This document shows, in pieces, positions 42,599 through 50,830 of a stretch of DNA of 64,000 nucleotides (position 1 is its first letter; each line of letters begins with the position of its first letter). The translations under genes and the position numbers were made by a program. The stretch spans positions 154,725 to 218,724 of the forward strand of contig JAHCAG010000001.1 in NCBI GenBank assembly GCA_019635015.1, written 5' to 3'. Origin of the DNA: Burkholderiales bacterium (GTDB lineage Bacteria > Pseudomonadota > Gammaproteobacteria > Burkholderiales > SG8-41). The notes under the pieces were generated by a model. That model did no database searches. It saw nothing but the letters and a program-made list of their open reading frames with translations, and had not been told where the DNA came from.

Positions 42599-43291
42599 TC
42601 AGCGTAATTCGGTGGGCAGCACCGCGAGAATCATCGTTGCAGTGAGTTCGATGTGTTCTTCCATCAGCCGGCATGCTAGTTCGGCATTCCGGTTCAGCGC
42701 CGCTTCGGCAATGGCGGAATGTTCGGACTGCACATCTCGTGGTACGTGGCGAAACTGGATGAAATTCCGACGATAGCGGTCGGACAGGTCGTACAGCGTA
42801 TCGCAGAACTGCAGCAGCACCGGTAACCTGCAAGCTCCAATTAATGCCGTGTGGAACTTGCGGTGCCAGTTCTCCCAGACTTCGTCGATGTTGTCCATTT
42901 TCGCCGGATTGCGCGATTTGAATTTGGACAGGTGATGCATGGAAGATACGACGCCTGTTTCCCAGGCATCGTCGCCGTGTTGTATCGAGCGTTGCAGTGC
43001 GATTACCTCTAAGGATTTCCGAAGCAGGGTGACTTCGCGCAGGTTGTCGGCGGACACCGGGGCAACCTGAAAGCCGCGTTGGTCGCCAGCCTGTAGAACT
43101 AGGCCTTCTGAAACCAGTCGCGAGATTGCTTCCCGCAATGGGCTGAAACTCACGTCATACGTAATGCGCAATTGATCGAGGCGTAGTTTTTCGCCCGGTC
43201 CAATCGCGCCGGTAAGAATTTCCTTGCGCAGTCGGGAGAGTGTCGTCGAGAAAACGGTGCCGGATTCAGCGGGAATCTTGGTTTGTGCCAC
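42599..43291 (-). CDS. GntR-family (FadR/FCD) transcriptional regulator
   Basis: 230 aa from GTG 43291, preceded by AGGGGC. Residues 12-75 form the GntR winged helix (LSRLRKEILTGAIGPGEKLRLDQL ... SFSPLREAISRLVSEGLV). Residues 85-220 are an FCD effector domain with metal-type histidines (WHRKFHTALI, EHSAI, EEHIEL). It diverges from the ornithine-cyclodeaminase-like gene, with a large palindrome between them, so it likely controls the catabolic genes at 43424-47494 in response to their substrate. Confidence 0.9.
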   Translation of the reverse strand: MAQTKIPAESGTVFSTTLSRLRKEILTGAIGPGEKLRLDQLRITYDVSFSPLREAISRLVSEGLVLQAGDQRGFQVAPVSADNLREVTLLRKSLEVIALQRSIQHGDDAWETGVVSSMHHLSKFKSRNPAKMDNIDEVWENWHRKFHTALIGACRLPVLLQFCDTLYDLSDRYRRNFIQFRHVPRDVQSEHSAIAEAALNRNAELACRLMEEHIELTATMILAVLPTELR

Positions 43292-43307
43292 AGCTAGCCC
43301 CTAGATT

Positions 43308-43320
43308 TAATGCATTGATT
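43308..43320 (-). promoter_or_regulatory. IHF-like site upstream of the GntR gene (copy G)
   Basis: On the minus strand AATCAA-TGCA-TTA is a perfect consensus match, and the 12 bases CAATATAATCAA are shared with copies D and F. It lies 17 bp before the GTG, near the expected promoter. Confidence 0.5.
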
Positions 43321-43364
43321 ATATTGCAAAAATAAACTCCCCAGCATTTTATCGACATAATCAT

Positions 43365-43398
43365 TTATTATCGATTATTATAATATTATCGATAATAA
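43365..43398. promoter_or_regulatory. Large palindrome, probable GntR operator
   Basis: TTATTATCGAT and ATCGATAATAA form a perfect 11-bp inverted repeat with a 12-bp spacer. Each arm itself centres on the palindrome ATCGAT. It lies 25 bp before the TTG of the divergent operon and 73 bp before the regulator start. Confidence 0.65.
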
Positions 43399-43423
43399 GT
43401 AGGGCGTCAGTTCAGGAACCCAT

Positions 43424-44428
43424 TTGCGTTACCTCTCAGATACAGAAGTCGCGGGCCTGCTGGCTTGGCCCGATGTCATCCAGTGCCTCAGGGCTGCATA
43501 TCAGACGCAGCACAAGCCGGATGCCATGCCTGCCCGCGTGGTGGCACGAGGGGATGCCTCGCGCTTACGTGTGTTGACGGCAGTGCCTACGGGCAGTCGC
43601 TATATGGGTACGAAGACAATATCGAGCGCGGTGGCTGGCGCGACGTACACCATCATGTTGTGGGCGCAGGACACTGCCGAGCCGGTTGGTCTGCTCGATG
43701 CGGAACGCATCACGGCCATGCGTACAGGCGGCACGTCTGCCGTGGCGATGGATCGGTTATTACCCGCCGGCCCGGTGCGTGCAGCTGTGTTGGGCACCGG
43801 TACCGAAGCGTCCGGCCATGTCCGAGCGCTTGCCGCTATCCGCAAGATCGACTCGCTCATGGTTTACAGCCCGACGCCAGCCAACCGTGATCGGTTCGCG
43901 AAGGCGATGACCAGGGAACTCGGTGTGACTGCACATGCGGTTTTGACTGCTCAGGAGGCCGTGGACGGTGCGCAACTCGTTATCGCTGCTGCGCGTTCGC
44001 GCGATGAGACTCCCATACTTGAAGGTGCATGGCTTAGGCCGGGAATGATGGTCGTATCGATAGGCTCGACATTGCCTGAGCAGCGCGAGATCGACGTTGA
44101 AGTCGTGCGCCGCGCGGACTTGATCGTCGCCGACATGCCGGATGAGGTGACGCACGAGACAGGTGACATGCTGGCGGCAACGGAGGCCGGCGTGGATTTC
44201 GGGGGGAAGCTGATATCACTGGCCTCGTTGCTTCAAGTCGGCATGCGAGCAGGCCAGCGCCCCGACAACATTGTTCTCTTCAAATCAGTGGGATCAGGAT
44301 TGCAGGACGTGACCTTGGCCGGGATGTGCTTTGACAAGGCATTGCAGCAGAACGTGGGGTCGCTGTTGCCTGTGACGATGAAACTCAAGAGTCGAAAACA
44401 AGTGCAGCCCGAACAGAACAATCTTTAA
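43424..44428 (+). CDS. Ornithine cyclodeaminase/mu-crystallin-family enzyme
   Basis: 334 aa from TTG 43424, with AGGAA upstream. The family N-terminus RYLSDTEVAGLLAWPDVI is followed by the Rossmann part with VLGTGTEASGHVRALA and later MVVSIGST and VVRRADLIVADMPDEV. Members include ornithine cyclodeaminase, ketimine reductases and alanine dehydrogenase, all NAD(P)-linked imine chemistry. First gene of the plus-strand catabolic operon, 16 bp from the DHDPS-like gene. Confidence 0.85.
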   Translation: MRYLSDTEVAGLLAWPDVIQCLRAAYQTQHKPDAMPARVVARGDASRLRVLTAVPTGSRYMGTKTISSAVAGATYTIMLWAQDTAEPVGLLDAERITAMRTGGTSAVAMDRLLPAGPVRAAVLGTGTEASGHVRALAAIRKIDSLMVYSPTPANRDRFAKAMTRELGVTAHAVLTAQEAVDGAQLVIAAARSRDETPILEGAWLRPGMMVVSIGSTLPEQREIDVEVVRRADLIVADMPDEVTHETGDMLAATEAGVDFGGKLISLASLLQVGMRAGQRPDNIVLFKSVGSGLQDVTLAGMCFDKALQQNVGSLLPVTMKLKSRKQVQPEQNNL

Positions 44429-44444
44429 CTGGAAGGATGGTCAC

Positions 44445-45464
44445 ATGATTCCGTATAAAAAAGCAGATGCGCGTGCATGGGCAAAAGACAACATGAAGGG
44501 TGTTGCAAACGTGGTCATCCCCTCGTTTTCGTCCGATCTGACGAAGTTGAACGAGAAAGGGATTCGTCACGATCTTGCCAAGGAACTCGAACTCGGGTTC
44601 TGGGGCACGCTACTGGTGTCCGAAGTGGCGATCACGGTGCCGGAGTACCAGCAATTTTTCCAGTGGTCGAAGGACGTGGTCGGAGACAAGCTGGTGCTGA
44701 TCCATCACGCAGGTTTCAATACCCTGACGCAGAATATCGAGGCCGTAAAAATTGCCGAGAAAGAGGGTGCAGAGCTCGTGCTGCTCGCCTATCCGCAGAA
44801 CTTCTATCCGACCACGGCGAAGGAAATCTACGACTACACCAAGGCTTTCTGCGACGCGACGAATCTTGGCGTGATCCTGTTCTCGGTGCCGCATTGGGGT
44901 TTTGAGCGCATCCATCCGGCCGGCATGCCGCCAGAGTTGATCGCGCAGATGATCAAGGACATCCCGAACATCGTGTGCGTGAAGTCGGAGGGCGGCAACC
45001 CGACGCCGTCCGGGTTTATCCAGACCTGGAAGCGGCATTCGCATGAAGTGGTGGTGACTTTTCCGGTTGAAGCCGAGGCGTTGCCGTACATGGGGCTCAT
45101 TCCGATGCAGTTCATGGGCACCAGCAACTCGGAATATTACGGCGGGATGATTCCGAAAATGTTCAATCTCGCACGCGACGGCAAGTTCGAGGAGATGATG
45201 GAGCTGTACTGGCAGTTGCATCCCGCGCGCATGGCCTACAAACACGTCGGGGGCACATTTCGAGGCGGCATCCATGTGACGCATCGTACGTTATGGAAAT
45301 ACATGGCCTGGCTGCAGGGCTTCAATGGAGGTCCGTTGCGTCAGCCAGCGCTGAAAGTCAGCGATTCGCACATGCGACAGCTGCGGGAGGCATCAAAGAA
45401 ATCGGGGCTCAATCCGACCTCGGATCCGGATTCCCAGTATTTCGTTGGTCGTAACCCTATCTAA
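44445..45464 (+). CDS. Dihydrodipicolinate synthase-family lyase/aldolase
   Basis: 339 aa, TIM barrel. The Schiff-base lysine is K180 (IVCVKSEGG). The catalytic Tyr of the usual YNxP motif is replaced: the aligned segment is FSVPHW. This suggests a reaction other than classic DHDPS or N-acetylneuraminate lyase chemistry. The C-terminus is longer than usual (about 45 residues after HRTLWKYMAW). GGAAGG precedes the ATG. It acts with the cyclodeaminase-like gene just upstream and receptors downstream, probably on one imported compound. Confidence 0.85.
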   Translation: MIPYKKADARAWAKDNMKGVANVVIPSFSSDLTKLNEKGIRHDLAKELELGFWGTLLVSEVAITVPEYQQFFQWSKDVVGDKLVLIHHAGFNTLTQNIEAVKIAEKEGAELVLLAYPQNFYPTTAKEIYDYTKAFCDATNLGVILFSVPHWGFERIHPAGMPPELIAQMIKDIPNIVCVKSEGGNPTPSGFIQTWKRHSHEVVVTFPVEAEALPYMGLIPMQFMGTSNSEYYGGMIPKMFNLARDGKFEEMMELYWQLHPARMAYKHVGGTFRGGIHVTHRTLWKYMAWLQGFNGGPLRQPALKVSDSHMRQLREASKKSGLNPTSDPDSQYFVGRNPI

Positions 45465-45479
45465 GTGCTGGGGGACTCA

Positions 45480-46457
45480 ATGAGATTAATGCATCTATCG
45501 CGCTGGAGCGGACTGACCGTCACGCTGTTTTTCGCATCTGGAGGGGGCGCTGTAGCCGAGGCGTACCCGGATAGACCGATCCGTCTTGTGGTGCAGTCCG
45601 TGCCTGGAGGCACTTCTGACCAGATAGCGCGGATGATCACCTCGGAGCTCGAAACGAAACTCGGGCGCAACTTGATCGTTGATAACCGTGCCGGGGCAAG
45701 CGGGATCATTGCTACCGAGATCGTTGCGAGAGCGCAGCCCGACGGTTACACGTTGCTGCACACGACCGCGGCTTTTGTCACTAATTCGGCATTGGGTCGG
45801 AAGTTGCCGTATGACGTGCAGAGGGATTTTTCGCCAATCAGCAACGTGGCGCTGGGCACTGGCTATCTGCTGGTCGTGAATCCGTCGGTTCAGGCGAACT
45901 CGGTGCAGGAGCTCGTCGCGCTGGCGAAGTCCGGCACGCTTTCTTACGGATCGCCGGGTGTGGGCAACATTTTGCATCTCGTCAGTGAGCTGTTTAACGC
46001 ATCTGCGGGCACACGTATCCTGCACGTGCCGTACAAGAGTTCAGGCTTGGTGATGAATGGGCTCGTCAGCGGCGAGATCAAAATCGCGTTCTCGACACCG
46101 GTAGTAAGCCTGCCGCAACTCAAGACCGGCAAGCTCCGGGCGCTCGCATTCACGGGATCGGCTCGTTTGCCCGGCATGCCTGATCTGCCAACCGTCGCGG
46201 AGGCGGGCGTGCCAGATTTCGTGGTGAATGGCGGATGGCAGGGCTGGGTCGCGCCCGTGCGGGTGTCGCCGAAGATAATTGAGACGCTGCACCGGAACCT
46301 CCGCGACGTTACGCATGGCGTGCGGATGCGCACCTATCTCATCGAAAGTGGTTATCAGCCGCTGGGCAACGATCCGCGAGAGTTCAAGGTGTTCATTGCA
46401 TCGGAGCTTGATCGTTATAAAAAAATCGTCCAATCGGCGAATATCAAGCTGGAGTAG
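45480..46457 (+). CDS. Bug-family tripartite tricarboxylate receptor
   Basis: 325 aa. The ATG at 45480 follows GGGGGA; a GTG at 45465 would overlap the previous stop. The signal peptide ends near GAVAEA. Motifs are RLVVQSVPGGTSDQIAR, DNRAGASGIIATEI and PDGYTLLHT. It begins 15 bp after the DHDPS-like gene, so it is in the same operon and likely binds that pathway's substrate. Confidence 0.9.
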   Translation: MRLMHLSRWSGLTVTLFFASGGGAVAEAYPDRPIRLVVQSVPGGTSDQIARMITSELETKLGRNLIVDNRAGASGIIATEIVARAQPDGYTLLHTTAAFVTNSALGRKLPYDVQRDFSPISNVALGTGYLLVVNPSVQANSVQELVALAKSGTLSYGSPGVGNILHLVSELFNASAGTRILHVPYKSSGLVMNGLVSGEIKIAFSTPVVSLPQLKTGKLRALAFTGSARLPGMPDLPTVAEAGVPDFVVNGGWQGWVAPVRVSPKIIETLHRNLRDVTHGVRMRTYLIESGYQPLGNDPREFKVFIASELDRYKKIVQSANIKLE

Positions 46458-46528
46458 CGCGATATCCGGTTGAGATGGCATTGCGGAAATCCGCGCCTTC
46501 AACGTGGATCGCCCAGGAGGAGATTACT

Positions 46529-47494
46529 GTGATTACACTACGAGTGCGTGTATTGGTGATTTTGGTGTTGTGTGTCTCCGGTGTTGCTGTTGCGCAGGGC
46601 TATCCCGAACGACCGTTGCGACTGATCGTTCCGCTTGCTGCCGGCAGTGGTACCGATCTGATGACGCGCCTGCTTGCTCAGAGGCTGGGTGAACGCCTCA
46701 GGCAACAGGTGATCGTGGACAATCGCGGTGGGGCGGGTGGCATGATCGGTGCCGAGCTTGCCGCGCGCTCACAAGCAGACGGTTATACGCTGCTCATGGG
46801 CGGGTCGGTTACCTTGACCATTACGCCAGCTGTTTACAAAAATATTTCATACGATCCGCTGCGGGATTTTATGCCGGTAGCGTCGATTTCACGCTTCTAC
46901 AGCGTGCTTGTGGCCGCTCCCTCCATAACTGCCAAATCCTTGAGTGAGTTTATTGCGCACGCTCGTTCGCATCCCGGTGAACTGCGTCTCGCGTCAGCAG
47001 AGCCTGGTACAGCGAGCCATCTCGCCGGGCAACTGCTTAGCAGTATGGCCAGAATTGATCTGCTGCAGGTGCCGTACAAGGGAGGTACGATGCGGCTTAA
47101 CGCTGTGGCTAGTGGAGAGAGCCATGCCTCGTTCCTGACTGTCTCCGCAGCGCTGCAGTTCGTAAAGCAGCTCAAGTTGCCGTTGTTTGGTGTTACGAGC
47201 CCTAAGCGCCTTTCTCCGCTACCTGGAGTGCCCGCCATAGCTGAGATCGTGCCTGGATATGAGTGGAGCGGTTGGCAGATTCTCATGGTGCCGGCGCGTA
47301 CGCCGCCGGCAGTGATCAACCGGTTGCGTTTGGCGGTTACCGATGTTGTTGCTTCATCAGAATTCAAACAGTATCTCTCTGCTGAGGGATCCGAGGGCTT
47401 TCACCAAACACCCGATGAACTGCGGCTGTTTATACGTAACGAGATGACCCGAAACGGTAATCTGGTCAAGTCGTCGGGTGCGCACGCTAACTGA
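46529..47494 (+). CDS. Bug-family tripartite tricarboxylate receptor
   Basis: 321 aa from GTG 46529, set by AGGAGGAG with 8-base spacing. The signal peptide ends at GVAVAQG. Motifs are RLIVPLAAGSGTDLMTR, DNRGGAGGMIGAEL and a shortened QADGYTLLMG. Last gene of the operon, 71 bp after the other Bug gene. The two are not close copies, so they may bind different ligands or stereoisomers. Confidence 0.9.
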   Translation: MITLRVRVLVILVLCVSGVAVAQGYPERPLRLIVPLAAGSGTDLMTRLLAQRLGERLRQQVIVDNRGGAGGMIGAELAARSQADGYTLLMGGSVTLTITPAVYKNISYDPLRDFMPVASISRFYSVLVAAPSITAKSLSEFIAHARSHPGELRLASAEPGTASHLAGQLLSSMARIDLLQVPYKGGTMRLNAVASGESHASFLTVSAALQFVKQLKLPLFGVTSPKRLSPLPGVPAIAEIVPGYEWSGWQILMVPARTPPAVINRLRLAVTDVVASSEFKQYLSAEGSEGFHQTPDELRLFIRNEMTRNGNLVKSSGAHAN

Positions 47495-47567
47495 GGCGTT
47501 ATCGCAGGGCCGCTGTTGGAAGCTGCCGGAAATACTCGGATATGCGGAAAAGTGTCCACCATCGTCC

Positions 47568-47648
47568 TCAACACAAATCGGCACTCCACCGACGGCCGCC
47601 GCCGCGGAAGCTGGCGTTGATGTCGAGGGTGTGGGTGTTGTCGGTCAT
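47568..47648 (-). pseudogene. Truncated 5' copy of the ArgH-like lyase gene
   Basis: It starts MTDNTHTLDINASFRGGG, identical to the intact lyase at 42270 apart from one residue (T to S). It then leaves the homology and stops after 26 codons. The upstream promoter DNA is also copied. This is the coding part of the right 96-bp direct repeat. Confidence 0.85.
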
Positions 47649-47687
47649 TGTTTTACTTTAAGTCAGATTGCTGATTCGTCATTCCGG
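47592..47687. repeat. 96-bp direct repeat, right copy
   Basis: 94 of 96 bases match 42214-42309, with mismatches at only two sites (G/C in codon 13 and G/A upstream). The near identity means a recent or gene-converted duplication. Confidence 0.9.
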
Positions 47688-47763
47688 CGCACGCCGGAAT
47701 CCAGTGCAATGGAGGCAAAACCCCTGGATTCCGGGTTGCACTGCGTGCGCCCGGAATGACGGC
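47677..47763. repeat. REP-like palindromic element
   Basis: CGTCATTCCGG-CGCACG-CCGGAATCCAG, then CCTGGATTCCGGG and GCCCGGAATGACGG: nested inverted repeats about 85 bp long. This is the common proteobacterial TCATTCCGG...CCGGAATGA type of intergenic repeat. A lone half (CGCCGGAATGACAG) lies at 48327-48340. Confidence 0.7.
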
Positions 47764-47810
47764 TGTAAGGGGCGGGATGACGGCCCGGTGGTCGGGGCAA
47801 GTCGCCGCGT

Positions 47811-48029
47811 TCAGGCCACGAGGCTGGCTTCGACGAAAGTGCTTTTTGAGGCGGGTTCCGGAATGGGCTGCCCGCTTTCCCGCAGGTCCTCCAGGTGAAA
47901 CTGGATGGCTTCCTGGATCAGTTCCAGTGTTTCAGCCTCGGTTTCCCCGGCAGCGATGCATCCCGGAAGATCCGGCACAAACGCACCGTAGCTGTTCGGG
48001 CCTTTTTCAATGACAACCATGTATCGCAT
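47811..48029 (-). CDS. HicB-family antitoxin
   Basis: 72 aa. RYMVVIEKGPNSYGAFVPDLPGCIAAGET is the HicB partial RNase-H-like fold, ending in the short helical tail ESGQPIPEP. No separate DNA-binding domain is present, as in short HicBs. It starts 2 bp after the HicA stop, with GGAGTAAAC upstream. It neutralises HicA. Confidence 0.9.
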   Translation of the reverse strand: MRYMVVIEKGPNSYGAFVPDLPGCIAAGETEAETLELIQEAIQFHLEDLRESGQPIPEPASKSTFVEASLVA

Positions 48030-48031
48030 GT

Positions 48032-48220
48032 TTACTCCTTCAGTCCGGCCTGCTTCAGAACACTGTTCAAGGTGCCGGGCGGCACATCGACACAGGGTTT
48101 GCCGGCGACAGTGACCGTGCCGGGTTTTGTCGGGTGGTGCAATTGGCGATGGCTGCCGCGTTGCCGAACCACGATCCATCCCTCTTTGGCGGGTATTCGC
48201 AGCAACTCCGACACTTTCAC
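48032..48220 (-). CDS. HicA-family mRNA interferase toxin
   Basis: 62 aa. The dsRBD-like fold has the catalytic histidine at H24 (RQRGSHRQLHHP), then GTVTVAGKPCVDVPPGTLNSVLKQAGL. Toxin-first order with HicB immediately downstream, the usual arrangement. It degrades mRNA when unbound. Confidence 0.9.
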   Translation of the reverse strand: MKVSELLRIPAKEGWIVVRQRGSHRQLHHPTKPGTVTVAGKPCVDVPPGTLNSVLKQAGLKE

Positions 48221-48358
48221 TGCAGGATATTACGCCGTGGTGTGTGTATCGGACAATTTGCGCGGGCCGTCCTTGAGGCATCCGCAGTGCCGATCATGCA
48301 TATCACTTCAAGGCAGATGTCCTGTTCGCCGGAATGACAGCCTTTGGGAGTGGATATT

Positions 48359-48388
48359 AAAAATATCAATATAATCAAATACTTATAA
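48359..48388 (+). repeat. AT-rich IHF-site-like dispersed repeat, copy D
   Basis: The core AATCAA-ATAC-TTA (48373-48385) is a perfect IHF consensus match with the full shared flank. Its TTA is also the stop codon of the minus-strand gene that ends at 48383. A REP half lies just upstream. Confidence 0.65.
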
Positions 48389-48931
48389 TTTACCCTCTGC
48401 GGTGGCTGCCAACACACGTTTGCGCCAGGACCACCAGAGCGGCAGTGCGAGCGGGGTGAGGACGAGATAGCCGATCAGGAACAGCCAGACGTTCATCTGT
48501 TCGTTGGTCTCGTGGTCGAAGATGTCGCGGTAGTCCATCAGGCGCCGGCCCTGGACGTCGATCTGCCAGGGGCGGTTGCCGAAATCAGGATGTTCTTCGT
48601 ACCACAGCGTGACCGGGCTGCCGCTGCGCAGTGCGCGCCTCACGCCGGCATAGGCCTTCTCGCCGTTGCGGCGGCCGTTGTCGACGAGGTATTCGGTGTC
48701 GGCGCCGCGCAGCTTGAGGCGCAGGGTGTAGATGTTGGGGCCGTGGCGGACGTGGCGCCAGTCCTCATGCAGGCTGTCGACGATGCCCGAGACCTGGCGC
48801 AGGTCTTCGCGTCCGGGGATGTCGCGGTTCTGCCGCCCCATGTTGGCCATCGCGATGCCGAACACGATCCACAGCAGCGCGATGATCGCCGGGCCGTAGC
48901 GCCGGTATTCCTTGGATTTGAGGAAGGACAT
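48383..48931 (-). CDS. DUF3592-like membrane protein
   Basis: 182 aa. A membrane helix at about 15-33 and another near 148-168 flank a periplasmic beta-rich region (VSGIVDSLHEDWRHVRHGPNIY ... PVTLWYEEHP). The pattern of a short conserved VxG-x-V strand and later WYxxxP is that of DUF3592 proteins. Function unknown. Both ends carry an IHF-like repeat: one overlapping its stop, one 42 bp before its start. Confidence 0.6.
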   Translation of the reverse strand: MSFLKSKEYRRYGPAIIALLWIVFGIAMANMGRQNRDIPGREDLRQVSGIVDSLHEDWRHVRHGPNIYTLRLKLRGADTEYLVDNGRRNGEKAYAGVRRALRSGSPVTLWYEEHPDFGNRPWQIDVQGRRLMDYRDIFDHETNEQMNVWLFLIGYLVLTPLALPLWWSWRKRVLAATAEGKL

Positions 48932-48972
48932 GGCGGGCCGGGTAATCAGGACCGACGATTGCCGAGGATCAT

Positions 48973-49002
48973 AAAAATATAAATATAATCAATTAGTTAA
49001 GT
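48973..49002 (+). repeat. AT-rich IHF-site-like dispersed repeat, copy E
   Basis: The core AATCAA-TTAG-TTA (48987-48999) is a perfect match, and the flank AAAAATATAAATATA differs little from the other copies. It lies between two divergent genes. The remaining 200 bp to the next gene is G/T-rich with no feature I can name. Confidence 0.65.
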
Positions 49003-49208
49003 AGTTATTCCGGAAGGCAACGGCGAGGTTGCTGCGGGTGTTGCGTGTTGGGTCACGGTCGCGGCGCGTGTTGCGGTTGCTTGCCGCGCCTGTTGTTGTG
49101 GAATGCCATGAGAATAAACGCGCAGGGTGTGGATGACCAGCAGCGACTTGCGGCTAAGATGCGGAACCGTTTGCCGGTCCGGCCGGCGGCATCATGAAGG
49201 AGCGGCAC

Positions 49209-49850
49209 ATGGACATCCTCAATCTGTTCGATCATCCGGCGCTGCGCATGTGGTTCGCGCAGTCGGCGGTGCTGTTCTTTTTGATCAGCGGTTTTGCGCT
49301 GCTCGCGGTGGGCCTCACGCTGGTGCTCAACAGCGCGGCGGCATTGCGGTTTTTCGAGTGCATGAACCGCTGGGTGTCGATGCGGCGCGCGACGCGGCCG
49401 CTGGAGATCGCGCGCGACACGCAGTCACTGGTGCAGCGCCACCGTTACCTGATTGCGGCCTTCGTGGTGGCGGCGGGCGTGTTCGCGATCTCGGGCCTGC
49501 TGACGCAGTACGATGCCCGCGCGGCGGTGCGCCTGCTGGGCCTGGAGTCGCAGCGGCCGGTGCTCGCGCTGTGGCTGGTCGACAGTGCGCGCTGGCTGCT
49601 GATTGCCGGCAATGCGCTGGGCATTGTTGTCGGCCTAGTGCTGGCGTTTGCGCCCGGCCTGATCTCGCGCATGGAAGCGCGCGGCGGCGACTGGTATTCG
49701 GAGCGGCGCGTGGTGAAGGGCGCCGATGCGATGAACACCGGGCTTGATGCGCAGGTGGCGGCGCGTCCGCGCGCCGCCGGAATCATCATCATCGTGATGG
49801 CGCTGCTGCTGATCGGCGCCTTCGGGCTGCTGCTGCCGGCGGTGTTCTGA
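49209..49850 (+). CDS. Integral membrane protein of unknown function
   Basis: 213 aa with four hydrophobic helices (about 12-35, 75-95, 120-145, 190-212). No transport or enzyme signature is recognised. The ATG at 49209 is preceded by AAGGAGCGG. It faces the GST gene convergently, with 6 bp between stops. Confidence 0.6.
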   Translation: MDILNLFDHPALRMWFAQSAVLFFLISGFALLAVGLTLVLNSAAALRFFECMNRWVSMRRATRPLEIARDTQSLVQRHRYLIAAFVVAAGVFAISGLLTQYDARAAVRLLGLESQRPVLALWLVDSARWLLIAGNALGIVVGLVLAFAPGLISRMEARGGDWYSERRVVKGADAMNTGLDAQVAARPRAAGIIIIVMALLLIGAFGLLLPAVF

Positions 49851-49856
49851 GCCGGT

Positions 49857-50474
49857 TCAGGCCCGCGGCGCCTGCAGGGTGCTGCTGAAAGAGGGCCGCG
49901 CCGCGAGGCGTTGGGCCAGTTGCGCCAGCGCCGGATGCGCCTTGCGCCATTCCACTTCCGGCAGCGCGAAGTCGAGATAACCCAGCGCGTAACCGGCGGC
50001 GATGTCGGCGAGGGTGAACCGTTTGCCGAAGCAGAATTCGCCGCTGCCGAGATCCTGTTCCATCCGCGCGAGGCCGCGGTCGATTTTCTGGCGCTGTTTT
50101 TCGAACCAGGCGCTGCTGCGCTGCTTGTCCGCCGGCTCGCGGTATTCGTGGTTGATGTTGACGGTGGCTTCGGTGATGCCGTCACCCAGCGCTTCCCAGC
50201 GTTTGACTTCGATGCGTGACTCGAAATCTTCCGGAATCAGCTTCGGCCCGCTGCCGAGTGTATCGAGGTATTCGACGATCACCGGAGAGTCGTAGAGCGC
50301 GCGGCCATCGTCGCGGACCAGCGTCGGTATCTTGCCCAGCGGATTGAAGGCCGGCACCGGCGAATCCGGCGCCGAGCCGCGGGCGACGATGTAGTCATGC
50401 GCGATGTTTTTTTCGGCGAGCACGATGCGCACCTTGCGTGCGAAAGGGCTGCCGGGACTGCCGTAGAGTTTCAT
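49857..50474 (-). CDS. Glutathione S-transferase family protein
   Basis: 205 aa. The thioredoxin-like domain (1-78) has KLYGSPGSPFARKVRIVL with a Ser at the catalytic position, the cis-proline in GKIPTLV and DSPVIVEYLD for glutathione binding. A helical domain follows with the N-capping box LADIAAGYALGY. It is close to the YibF/bacterial theta-like group. Possible roles are conjugation, dehalogenation or isomerisation. GGAGGACCC precedes the ATG. Confidence 0.9.
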   Translation of the reverse strand: MKLYGSPGSPFARKVRIVLAEKNIAHDYIVARGSAPDSPVPAFNPLGKIPTLVRDDGRALYDSPVIVEYLDTLGSGPKLIPEDFESRIEVKRWEALGDGITEATVNINHEYREPADKQRSSAWFEKQRQKIDRGLARMEQDLGSGEFCFGKRFTLADIAAGYALGYLDFALPEVEWRKAHPALAQLAQRLAARPSFSSTLQAPRA

Positions 50475-50588
50475 GAGGGTCCTCCGGGATTGCGGCAGAT
50501 TTTAATCCTCCGGCTGGCCGTACGCGGAAGGTACGGCTAATATGGCCGCCCCGGGCGCGATCCCGCCCGGCCAGACAGGGGAATCGAC

Positions 50589-50801
50589 ATGGAAACCCTC
50601 TACAAGTGGCGCGTGCTGGAGAAGGACCGTTCGGGCAAGTCGCGCTGGCGCCTGGTGCGCACGCCGATGACCGAGGACACCGCGCGGTTCTGGGCGGCGA
50701 ACAACAACCGCGTGATCGAACGCATCGACTGGCCCGGCGCGGTGAAACTCTCGCTGCAGCCTGAGGCCCGCGTCATACCCTTCCGCCGGCCTTCCCGTTA
50801 A
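50589..50801 (+). CDS. Small basic protein of unknown function
   Basis: 70 aa with AGGGGAAT upstream. It is Arg/Lys/Trp-rich (YKWRVLEKDRSGKSRWRLVRTPMTE) and ends RVIPFRRPSR. No domain recognised. A strong hairpin follows its stop. Confidence 0.55.
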   Translation: METLYKWRVLEKDRSGKSRWRLVRTPMTEDTARFWAANNNRVIERIDWPGAVKLSLQPEARVIPFRRPSR

Positions 50802-50808
50802 AAATGCC

Positions 50809-50830
50809 GATGCGGCGCGCGTGCCGCATC
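50809..50830. terminator. Hairpin between convergent genes
   Basis: GATGCGGC and GCCGCATC pair perfectly around a 6-base loop, preceded by AAAA on the left, which becomes a T run for the minus-strand gene. It overlaps the last codon of that gene. Confidence 0.65.

Noticed and set aside
42214..47687. The 96-bp repeats as phage or integron attachment sites
   Set aside because: They are the coding start of a lyase gene, and no integrase, excisionase or transposase lies between them. Homologous recombination or duplication explains them better.
24431..48969. Identical 15-mer ACGATTGCCGAGGAT upstream of two minus-strand genes (24431-24445 and 48955-48969)
   Set aside because: A 15-base match between two places in 64 kb is expected about once or twice by chance, and the flanks do not match.
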